Positions 15,979 to 22,556 of a DNA stretch of 53,537 nt are shown piece after piece. The position numbers and the translations under genes were made by a program. The stretch's first letter is position 1; each line of letters begins with the position of its first letter. This DNA is from a virus, in IMG/VR virus record IMGVR_UViG_3300032050_000181, positions 1 to 53,537 of that record; one strand, given 5' to 3'. The notes beneath the pieces were generated by a model. The model had not been told where the DNA came from, did no database searches, and saw only the letters and a program-made list of their open reading frames with translations.

Positions 15979-16146
15979 TTAATCTCTTGGCCAAATGTTA
16001 CTTTCAACTGCATCATTCAACCACATGCTTGCTCCCAATAATTTTGAGTAAAGCCAATATGTGCCATTTGATAAAAACAAAAATAGAGAAGCAAGCCATT
16101 TAAACAAATAAATGAATGGTATAGCGAATGGTTCTAAAATAAACAT
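15979..16146 (-). CDS. Small hydrophobic membrane protein (55 residues)
   Basis: The 55 residues begin MFILEPFAIPFIYLFKWL and contain a nearly continuous hydrophobic stretch (about 2-27) and a second aromatic-rich amphipathic region (YWLYSKLLGASMW, about 30-42). The end is polar. ATG at 16146 shares one base with the thermonuclease stop (TGATG), and the stop is 3 bases before the i-spanin start, so translation is coupled on both sides. Size and position fit a holin, antiholin or other small lysis membrane protein; the other holin candidates at 16.8 and 31.5 kb make the choice uncertain. Confidence 0.75.
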   Translation of the reverse strand: MFILEPFAIPFIYLFKWLASLFLFLSNGTYWLYSKLLGASMWLNDAVESNIWPRD

Positions 16147-16568
16147 CAGTTACACCAACTTGCTTTCTTTTCACCAAAGTATTGGCGAGCGTGACCGTTT
16201 TGAATTAATAGTGCAGAGAGTCTCTGCCCATCAACAATTAGATCACCAAGGACGCGACCACCAAACTTATCGTGCTCTTTTAATTCAACTTTGATTGACT
16301 TTGCATTTGCGACAAGATTTTTGGTAAACGCACTGGCTGCTTCAGCGGCTTTTGCTTCCTCTGGACAACCAGCACGCGCACCCTTTTCTGGAGTGTCAAC
16401 ACCAAGAACGCGCAAACTTAATTGCGGTTTCAAAGGTGCTGGCATAAATGGTGCTTCGAACACCACTGTATCTCCATCACTAACTTTCAATACTTTGAAG
16501 TCGTAAGGATTTGCAAGAGCAGCAGATGAGAAACTTAATGCGATAAGTGCAATAAACTTCTTCATCAT
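16146..16568 (-). CDS. Secreted thermonuclease (SNase family)
   Basis: A 140-residue nuclease with a Sec signal peptide (residues 1-19, cut near ALA-N). The staphylococcal-nuclease core has SDGDTVVF (Asp31, Asp33), LRVLGVDTPE (Arg53, Asp58, Thr59, Glu61) and FGGRVLGD (Arg105), matching the residues that bind calcium and the scissile phosphate. It should degrade DNA and RNA in the periplasm or outside the cell, not in the cytoplasm. Two Cys (68, 139) could form a disulphide. The interlaced ATGATG overlap couples it to an EF-hand membrane protein upstream. Confidence 0.9.
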   Translation of the reverse strand: MMKKFIALIALSFSSAALANPYDFKVLKVSDGDTVVFEAPFMPAPLKPQLSLRVLGVDTPEKGARAGCPEEAKAAEAASAFTKNLVANAKSIKVELKEHDKFGGRVLGDLIVDGQRLSALLIQNGHARQYFGEKKASWCN

Positions 16569-16822
16569 ACTGCCTTCTTCTTGCGACCTTTCTTAACTTT
16601 CGCAGCCACTTCTTTTACGTCTGCAAGATCAACTTTTCCGTCTTTGTTGACGTCAAGAGCATTTGCAGCATGAGCCTTAGCATCAGCAGCAACTTCTTTA
16701 GCGGCAACAAGAACATCTTTGTGATCTACAGCACCGTCATTGTTAGCGTCTGGCTTTTTCCATAATTTCCAAACAATCCAACCCGCAACAACAACTAATA
16801 GTAACACAACTAATGTACTCAT
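16565..16822 (-). CDS. Membrane-anchored EF-hand protein
   Basis: An 85-residue protein. It has an N-terminal membrane helix (TLVVLLLVVVAGWIVWKLW, about 3-21), then two EF-hand-like calcium loops of 12 residues: DANNDGAVDHKD (25-36) and DVNKDGKVDLAD (57-68), each with acidic or Asn residues at positions 1, 3, 5, 9 and 12. An Ala-rich helix separates the loops, and the tail is Lys/Arg-rich. The loops would sit outside the inner membrane if the anchor is N-in. Its stop overlaps the start of a calcium-dependent-type secreted nuclease, so calcium handling for that enzyme is a reasonable guess. Confidence 0.8.
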   Translation of the reverse strand: MSTLVVLLLVVVAGWIVWKLWKKPDANNDGAVDHKDVLVAAKEVAADAKAHAANALDVNKDGKVDLADVKEVAAKVKKGRKKKAV

Positions 16823-16839
16823 TATCTTCTCCTGTTATA

Positions 16840-17079
16840 TTAGGCAACAGGTGGTTTTTTTGGTGCAAACTTTTCTGCAACCGTTGTACCAAGACCACCC
16901 AACACGATCATCATCATTGAGTCGTACATAAACTTCTCAACAACGAATCCCCAAAACAAATTCAATACGAATGCAAGTGACACCAAGAATGCCGCTAAAA
17001 ACGTAATGACTCGCTTTGATGAAACCGAACCGTTTTCACCGTCCGATAGCATTGATTTTAAATTTGCTAATAGATTCAT
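16840..17079 (-). CDS. Holin-like protein with two membrane helices
   Basis: A 79-residue protein. A polar N-terminus (NLLANLKSMLSDGENGSVSSKR) leads to two hydrophobic helices: VITFLAAFLVSLAFVLNLFW (about 24-43) and MMMIVLGGLGTTVAEKFA (about 53-70), and a short KKPP tail. Size and topology fit class II holins or holin-like proteins that let endolysin reach the wall. It lies in a block of spanins and other membrane proteins. The 137-residue protein beside the endolysin at 31.5 kb is a rival holin candidate. Confidence 0.7.
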   Translation of the reverse strand: MNLLANLKSMLSDGENGSVSSKRVITFLAAFLVSLAFVLNLFWGFVVEKFMYDSMMMIVLGGLGTTVAEKFAPKKPPVA

Positions 17080-17230
17080 TTTTGTCTCCTAATACATTTT
17101 TTGCAAAGTTTACAAAATTCATATACTTGATCGCGACGTTATAGTCGTGGGTCAGTATAAGAACCCGATTGCGAAAACTCACAATATATCGCTTAGATGC
17201 ATTGCGGAGGCATAATGTTTCCATTATCAT
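17036..17230 (-). CDS. Possible small protein overlapping the holin-like gene
   Basis: A 64-residue frame, MIMETLCLRN to KINAIGR, fills what would otherwise be a 150-base gap and overlaps the start of the holin-like gene by 44 bases. The middle (SKRYIVSFRNRVLILTHDY) reads like a beta pair in a real protein. The start lies 3 bases after an upstream stop, but there is no good ribosome site. It could be a real small gene or a leader for the holin-like gene; I recognise no family. Confidence 0.45.
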   Translation of the reverse strand: MIMETLCLRNASKRYIVSFRNRVLILTHDYNVAIKYMNFVNFAKNVLGDKNESISKFKINAIGR

Positions 17231-17233
17231 TTC

Positions 17234-17773
17234 TTATTTAGCCAAAGGATTTTCCCAAGCCTTTTGAATCTTTTCATCAACTTTCTTCTCTAGTTCTTTC
17301 AATTTAGCGTCTGTTTCGCGTTCGATCGCTCTCAATCGGGCTGACATTTCGCGGTCTGTGACGCCGACAAATCCGCGGACTTCCTTATCGAGTTCGCGAT
17401 TACGTCTTTCGGCTGCATCTACATCGGCTTGAAGGCTATCAATATCGCCTTTTAGATCTGAACGAACGTCGCGGAGAATATCGCCGCTTTCGTCGACCAT
17501 GACGACTGCATTATCGACGCGCTCTTCCATCTTGGTGATGCGTTCGTTGATGGCTGATAAATCTGGAGCAACGTACTCTTGAATCTGTTGCTTCATATCC
17601 ATATAATCTTTATAGAACTCGAAGGCTCCATAAAGACCACCAAGAACCGTGGACACAATACCGCCAGCGATCATAAGTTTTGCTGGTGTGAAACTGTAAC
17701 CGCCAATGCTGATTACTGTATTTGGGTCAACCGCTGCTTCTAACTTGTCGACCTTCTCGTCTAAATCGCTCAT
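17234..17773 (-). CDS. Membrane-anchored coiled-coil protein
   Basis: A 179-residue protein. A short cytoplasmic helix (LDEKVDKLEAAV) leads to one membrane segment (KLMIAGGIVSTVLGGLYGAF, about 32-51). A long charged coiled coil follows (about 55-170), with repeated LRAIERETDAKLKELEKK-type heptads. There is no enzymatic motif. This shape fits an envelope spacer, a spanin-like accessory or a scaffold between membrane proteins. It lies among several such proteins (14.5-18.2 kb). ATG at 17773 follows AAGGAG. Confidence 0.7.
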   Translation of the reverse strand: MSDLDEKVDKLEAAVDPNTVISIGGYSFTPAKLMIAGGIVSTVLGGLYGAFEFYKDYMDMKQQIQEYVAPDLSAINERITKMEERVDNAVVMVDESGDILRDVRSDLKGDIDSLQADVDAAERRNRELDKEVRGFVGVTDREMSARLRAIERETDAKLKELEKKVDEKIQKAWENPLAK

Positions 17774-17797
17774 CTATTTGCTCCTTGTTTTTATACT

Positions 17798-18241
17798 TTA
17801 TCTCGTTATAATATAAACAAATCCAAATATTCCAATTGCAAACATAACAAATAAAATCCCGATGCAGATCATCAGTGTAATTTCTTCTTGCCTTTGCGCG
17901 GCTTCAATTTCAGCGCGTCGTCTTGCTTGCGCTGCTGCTAATTCCATCTGCGCATGCATTTTCTGAAACTTCACCCAATCATCCCATAATCCAGGGCGCC
18001 CAGCAATCAGCATATAGTCTTTGAGTTCTCTTTCCTTTCTTCGTACTTCTTCTAATGCGAAAAATTCTTCTAGTCGGCTACGCTCATTTGCAGGTGTTTC
18101 AATAACTTTCTTTTCTAACTTTCGTTTACCTTCAAAGAAACTTCCTAATTGACCTGCACACTCACCTAATTCTCTGCCGTTAGAGACAACCTCCTTGATA
18201 ACAGCATATGCAGCATTGATTGCTGCGAGTTCTGCTAACAT
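17798..18241 (-). CDS. Helical protein with C-terminal membrane helix
   Basis: A 147-residue protein: Ala-rich N-terminal helix, a charged helical middle (LEEFFALEEVRRKERELKDY, then AAAQARRRAEIEAAQRQEE), and one C-terminal transmembrane helix (LMICIGILFVMFAIGIFGFVYII, about 123-145). It looks tail-anchored, with the helical body in the cytoplasm. I associate similar proteins with aquatic T4-like phages but know no function. ATG at 18241 shares one base with the stop of the large exported protein upstream. Confidence 0.68.
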   Translation of the reverse strand: MLAELAAINAAYAVIKEVVSNGRELGECAGQLGSFFEGKRKLEKKVIETPANERSRLEEFFALEEVRRKERELKDYMLIAGRPGLWDDWVKFQKMHAQMELAAAQARRRAEIEAAQRQEEITLMICIGILFVMFAIGIFGFVYIITR

Positions 18242-20814
18242 TACTTATACTGTTCTTCGATCATTTTTTTATAAGTGTCTGTGTTTCCTTTTTCAAGGAA
18301 GTAAGAGCCACGAACATTGTCCTTAATAATAACACCTTTGTAAATATCTTCTGGTTTATACCATACATTATTATCACGAATCATTGCAGTTCTGTAGGCG
18401 CTCACATCAGTATCTGCGCCCATAGCAGCAACAATACCAGATTGATCTGCGTCCATGTAGTTTTTATTAATTTCTTCCTGCTCTTTTGCATTTGCAGCAA
18501 CGACTTCATCTGCTCGCTTCTCGGCGTCAGACTTTTCTTCTTGCTTGTTATTTAATACACCAGCAACTTCAAGGTTTGTGACATTAGGTGCTAGATTAAA
18601 TGCATTTGCAAGAGCAGGGTCATTGGCAATCGTAATCTTTTCTTCTTCAGAGAAACCAGAGTTATTAATTTCTTCTTGTTTCTGATCGTTTGATGCGGCA
18701 ACGACTTGCTGGACAAACTCAAAGTCACCATCAGCTTTTTCTTCAATCACAGGCTTGATATCCATTTGCATAAGTTCAGCAAAGGTATCTGTTTGCTCGT
18801 TTGTTTGAGTTTCAGTAGCAGCAACCATTTCAATCTTCTCTTCCTGTGCTTGCTCAACTCCAGTATCAATGATTGTTGTTCCGCTTTCTATCTCATTTGC
18901 TGTTTCTGTTTGTGCAACAACCTGTTGCTCAGTTTCTGTTGTCATAGATCCAGTAGAAGAATCTTCAAATACAACCTGTTGAACTTCTCTTCTGCTGCCA
19001 TCATCAACTTCTTCTGTTTTATTGGCTGCAGCCATAGCAACATCTTCAACCATGGTTGTTTGACTACTATCTGCAGAAGCAACAACTGTTGTTTGTGTTT
19101 CACTAAAACTCATAGCAATTGATTCTGCTTGACTGACAGACTCAGCGGCTGACTGCTCTGTCTGACTCATTGTTGACGCAAGGGCTTCTCTACCCATCTG
19201 TCGTCCTGTTTCTAAAGTCTCAGAGGCAGAATCAGATGATTCCATCATTTCAGTTTTTTGTTCTTCTTCTTTGGATTCAATGCTTGTTGTTTCTTGGACA
19301 ACAAAAGATGAGGAAGATGATTGAGTTGTTGAAGTTCTTGTCGAACTTTCTGTTTGTGTTGTAGTTGCAGCAGAAGCGGATGCAGAAGAACCAGAGGCTG
19401 CAGCAGTTGCATCTGATGCAATGGCGAGAGCACCTTCTAGTGTATTCTTAGAGATTGCATCAGCAAGGATTGCTGCCTTTTCGTCATCTGACAATTCACG
19501 ATATGCCGCTACAACTGCAGGAAGGGATGGTTCAGAAGGATCTTCGGCAGTTTCTTCAGCAACTAACACTTCTTCCTCTTCTGATGCTTCTTCTTCAGAA
19601 CTATCAGCAAGCATTTCTTCTAAATTCTCATCAGCAGCATCGCCTGATTCTTCATCAGCAACTAATACTTCTTCCTCATCTTCAATCACTTCAGTACCAT
19701 CAGATGAGCCATCGTCTGAACCATCGTCAGAACCTGTCTCTTCAGATATGCCAGGGTCTGTTTCTTCAATAGATGCTAACACTTGCTCTGGATCAGAATA
19801 GTCAATAGTGCCATCATCAATACCAAGTGTGTCAATAATGCAACTTGGATCAAATGGATCTAATACACAATCCACAGTTGGTGGTTGTTCTTGAAAACTG
19901 TAATATGTTCCAGAGGTTGGAGTGCCTTCTGTATAAAGGAATAGATAATCTGAATCTGGTCTTTGTATAGAGGTAATCTTTAATGCTTCACCACCAGAAC
20001 TAACTGCAGTCCAACCAACTAGATCTTCACCCTTTGTGGCAAGCTGGCTAAACAATATAGGGTCGTTACCCTTAAAAATAAAAATGTAATCACTGCCAGG
20101 AGCACTGACATTCATACCAGCAAGACCGCCAGAAGTTGGCAATGGAGGTGGCATGTAATTAATCTGAAGCATTGCATTGTCAACGCTAGGACCGTATAAT
20201 CCACCCCAGAAGCCAGCATCGTTACCAGTAAATTCTAATCTTGCGCTCGTAAATAAAAAATCAGATTGCACATGGCTATACCAACCAAAATTTTGCCAAG
20301 CACTTTGCGCTTCTTGTCCAAGTAGACATAAACCAAGGATTTCAATACCACCGATGCAACCAATATTTGCTGTAGATGGTGTACCGCTTAATAATGTAAA
20401 AGAATTGTTTAATCCATTTGTATCATAGAACTTTAAAGTGACAGAAAATGGATCAATAGGACCATCAATGCTAGAGCAGGATCCACCAATAAAATTACGA
20501 CAAGAATTATTCAAATCAAATGAAAATATAAAATTAAATAGGTTTGTTTCGTATTGAGAAAGATCAATATCTTGATACAATGTCCCTTGAACATAACTAA
20601 ATGTGTATAGTTTTCCATCACCTGCTGGGACCCAATCACCAAGAGGAAACCCTGCTTCCTTCCATGCACCGCATGTTGGTGCACCAGACACACAGTTGTC
20701 CATTGTTGGATTTACAACAATATTTGGAACATTGACTGCATTGGTCCAATCTAGCTGCTGCGCATTAAGCGCAGCACTAGAGAGTAGCAATAATAGAGCG
20801 AGTAATCGCTTCAT
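18241..20814 (-). CDS. Large exported acidic/Ser-rich protein
   Basis: An 857-residue protein with a Sec signal peptide (MKRLLALLLLLSSAALNA). Residues about 20-220 look like a beta-sandwich (lectin- or PEP-CTERM-exported-like), with Cys pairs. A second small beta domain follows (about 225-320). Residues about 330-720 are low-complexity acidic and Ser/Thr/Gln/Glu-rich (DDGSDDGSSDGTE, EASEEEEVLVAEE, Ser-runs). A compact C-terminal domain (about 800-857, IRDNNVWYKPEDIYKG) closes it. It may be exported to the periplasm or cell surface, or could be a virion decoration protein. One-base overlaps join it to its neighbours. Confidence 0.72.
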   Translation of the reverse strand: MKRLLALLLLLSSAALNAQQLDWTNAVNVPNIVVNPTMDNCVSGAPTCGAWKEAGFPLGDWVPAGDGKLYTFSYVQGTLYQDIDLSQYETNLFNFIFSFDLNNSCRNFIGGSCSSIDGPIDPFSVTLKFYDTNGLNNSFTLLSGTPSTANIGCIGGIEILGLCLLGQEAQSAWQNFGWYSHVQSDFLFTSARLEFTGNDAGFWGGLYGPSVDNAMLQINYMPPPLPTSGGLAGMNVSAPGSDYIFIFKGNDPILFSQLATKGEDLVGWTAVSSGGEALKITSIQRPDSDYLFLYTEGTPTSGTYYSFQEQPPTVDCVLDPFDPSCIIDTLGIDDGTIDYSDPEQVLASIEETDPGISEETGSDDGSDDGSSDGTEVIEDEEEVLVADEESGDAADENLEEMLADSSEEEASEEEEVLVAEETAEDPSEPSLPAVVAAYRELSDDEKAAILADAISKNTLEGALAIASDATAAASGSSASASAATTTQTESSTRTSTTQSSSSSFVVQETTSIESKEEEQKTEMMESSDSASETLETGRQMGREALASTMSQTEQSAAESVSQAESIAMSFSETQTTVVASADSSQTTMVEDVAMAAANKTEEVDDGSRREVQQVVFEDSSTGSMTTETEQQVVAQTETANEIESGTTIIDTGVEQAQEEKIEMVAATETQTNEQTDTFAELMQMDIKPVIEEKADGDFEFVQQVVAASNDQKQEEINNSGFSEEEKITIANDPALANAFNLAPNVTNLEVAGVLNNKQEEKSDAEKRADEVVAANAKEQEEINKNYMDADQSGIVAAMGADTDVSAYRTAMIRDNNVWYKPEDIYKGVIIKDNVRGSYFLEKGNTDTYKKMIEEQYK

Positions 20815-22382
20815 TATTCACCAGCTGGTTTTGCTACTGGAAGATCTTCAGTTGTATCTTTTTTCCAAACTTCCCACCATCTCTTACGGAAGTCTGGTCT
20901 TTCTTCTTTGTTAGCAGCCCACTGTTCGTTGGCTTCTTTACCAATCTTACCCATATACGGGCAAGGTGTGCCAGCCATTTCCATAGCCTTAAACACGCGC
21001 TCGTCTTGGCACATCATTGATACAGCAGCAACTTTCATACCCATGTCATATAGAGTCTTGGAAAGTTTTAATCTTTCGCAATTCATATCGCGAACTGCCT
21101 TACCAGCAGATAGACCAATGACCTGTGTTTGAACGGCACCTGAGACGCCACTGACGCAGACATCCTGGCTATATGTTGAGATCATAGGCGCGATAGCACT
21201 AGCAGGTGGTGCCTTAATCTCTTGTTCTACCTTTGTAATGTTTTCGTTACGATTGATGTTCGTATTTGTATTCTCAGTCTTTACATTGCTTTGGCTTGTG
21301 CTTTCAGACTTATTGACATTTTCGTTCTTATTTACAGCCGTTGAAGTGCTTACATTGACATTGTTATTATTGTTTGTATTTACGCTAGTGCTATCGTTTT
21401 TATTAACATTAGTATTTGTGGAAACACTGTTGTTATTGTTATTATTTGTGTTTACACTTGTTGAGTTATTGTTGTTTGTGTTAACATTGTTTGAGTTAAT
21501 CGTTGTATCGTTCTTATTGTTATTATTATAAGTGACTTCACCAGACATGTTGTTATTATTGTTATTCGTGTTGGTAGAAGTGCTCACATTATTATTAAAG
21601 TTTGTGTTTGTAGACACAGAGTTATTGTTATTATTATTCGTGTTCACGCTCGTAGATGTGTTCACATTGTTATTATTATTCGTGTTCACGCTGGTTGAAG
21701 TATTCACATTGTTGTTGTTATTTGTGTTTACGCTCGTTGTCGTATTCACATTATTATTGTTATTCGTCGAAGTCGTATTATTCGTATTCTGATTGATATT
21801 TGTCAAAGTACCAGACTGAATGTTGTTATTTGTATTCACATTCGTATTGGTATTTGTATTCGTAGAGGTGCTGGTGCTAACATTATTGTTGTTGTTATTA
21901 TTCGTTAAAGTACCAGACTGAATGTTGTTATTTGTATTCACATTCGTATTGGTATTTGTACTATTAACGGTAGAGGTGTTAATGTTAGTGTTGGTATTAT
22001 CACTAGTTGTAGTGTTATTGTTATTATAGTTTACCGTACCACTGTTAATATTATTATTCGTATTTACATTGGTATTGGTATTTGTAGAGGTCGAAGTCGA
22101 AGTGTTTGTGTTCACATTCGTATTCGTATTATCAGAAGTCGAAGTAGAGGTCGAAGTGTTCGTATTCTGATTAATATTCGTTGCAGTACCAGATTGAATG
22201 TTATTATTCGTATTTACATTCGTGTTGGTATTGTCCGAAGTCGATGTGGAGGTCGAAGTCGAAGTTGAAGTAGATGTTGTATTAACATCTGAGGTCGTAT
22301 TGACCGTAGAAACTGTAGTTGTCTGGGCGAATGCCTGTGCTGCGCCGACTGCGAATAGTAGCGCAAAAAGTAACTTTCTCAT
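20814..22382 (-). CDS. Exported Asn/Thr/Ser repeat protein
   Basis: A 522-residue protein with a signal peptide ending AQAFAQ. Residues about 25-375 consist almost only of Asn, Thr, Ser and Val in short patterns (NTNTNVNTNNN, STSTSTS), with QSGT-type breaks. A conserved-looking C-terminal domain (about 385-522) has four Cys (DVCVSG, NCERL, MCQDE, PCPYM) and is otherwise helical. The repeats may form a beta-helix or amyloid-like rod, or a heavily glycosylated surface chain. DNA repeats here would let its length change by slippage. It and the 857-residue protein are translationally linked (TAATG). Confidence 0.75.
   Translation of the reverse strand: MRKLLFALLFAVGAAQAFAQTTTVSTVNTTSDVNTTSTSTSTSTSTSTSDNTNTNVNTNNNIQSGTATNINQNTNTSTSTSTSDNTNTNVNTNTSTSTSTNTNTNVNTNNNINSGTVNYNNNNTTTSDNTNTNINTSTVNSTNTNTNVNTNNNIQSGTLTNNNNNNNVSTSTSTNTNTNTNVNTNNNIQSGTLTNINQNTNNTTSTNNNNNVNTTTSVNTNNNNNVNTSTSVNTNNNNNVNTSTSVNTNNNNNNSVSTNTNFNNNVSTSTNTNNNNNNMSGEVTYNNNNKNDTTINSNNVNTNNNNSTSVNTNNNNNNSVSTNTNVNKNDSTSVNTNNNNNVNVSTSTAVNKNENVNKSESTSQSNVKTENTNTNINRNENITKVEQEIKAPPASAIAPMISTYSQDVCVSGVSGAVQTQVIGLSAGKAVRDMNCERLKLSKTLYDMGMKVAAVSMMCQDERVFKAMEMAGTPCPYMGKIGKEANEQWAANKEERPDFRKRWWEVWKKDTTEDLPVAKPAGE
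21805..21960. repeat. Exact 54-bp direct repeat inside the Asn/Thr-rich gene
   Basis: The 54 bases at 21805-21858 recur exactly at 21907-21960; unit starts are 102 bases apart, in frame. A third, diverged version lies near 22180-22240. The unit encodes the QSGT break and flanking Asn/Thr run. Such exact repeats allow length change by recombination or slippage. Confidence 0.85.
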
Positions 22383-22408
22383 TTTCTCTCCTGACTTTTA
22401 TGTCTTTT

Positions 22409-22417
22409 AGTATAACA
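22409..22417 (-). promoter_or_regulatory. Extended -10 promoter candidate for the exported-protein genes
   Basis: Minus strand TGTTATACT: TATACT hexamer (22409-22414) preceded by TGn, the extended -10 form that can work without a good -35 box. It lies about 27 bases before the ATG at 22382, with AGGAGAG between. No good -35 is seen at 17 bases. Confidence 0.5.
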
Positions 22418-22429
22418 AAAACATAAATT

Positions 22430-22453
22430 ATAGTTTCTGCACTCGGAAACTAT
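22430..22453. other. Eight-base hairpin in the leader region
   Basis: ATAGTTTC (22430-22437) pairs perfectly with GAAACTAT (22446-22453) around an 8-base loop. It lies in the 174-base gap between the LamG adhesin gene and the Asn/Thr-rich gene. The T-run after it is interrupted, so it may be a weak terminator or a 5' leader structure. Confidence 0.5.
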
Positions 22454-22501
22454 GTAAATCAGCAGTTAAATGACAAACGTCAATTCTTTAGTAATTATAC
22501 C

Positions 22502-22509
22502 TATTTATA
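22502..22509 (-). promoter_or_regulatory. T4-late-like promoter box TATAAATA
   Basis: An exact TATAAATA on the minus strand, the T4 late promoter consensus. It lies in the 174-base gap 120 bases before the Asn/Thr-rich exported protein gene. A GATAAATA also occurs at 22558-22565 over the stop of the preceding gene. This is the only perfect T4-type box seen in an intergenic position. Confidence 0.55.
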
Positions 22510-22556
22510 ATGCCAACGGTTTTCCGTCGCTTTATTTTAAGATGCAAAAAACGTAC

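Noticed and set aside
19421-19801. Plus-strand Ser-rich frame of 126 residues
   Set aside because: Complement of the acidic Ser/Glu-rich stretch in the exported 857-residue protein; no start signal.
21300-22330. CRISPR-like regular repeats
   Set aside because: Repeats are short, irregular, in frame with a coding sequence and lack unique spacers of constant length.
21238-22410. Plus-strand open frames rich in Leu/Val/Phe across 21.2-22.4 kb
   Set aside because: They are the mirror of the Asn/Thr/Val repeats of the minus-strand gene, where low complexity keeps other frames open. No ribosome site and no domain.
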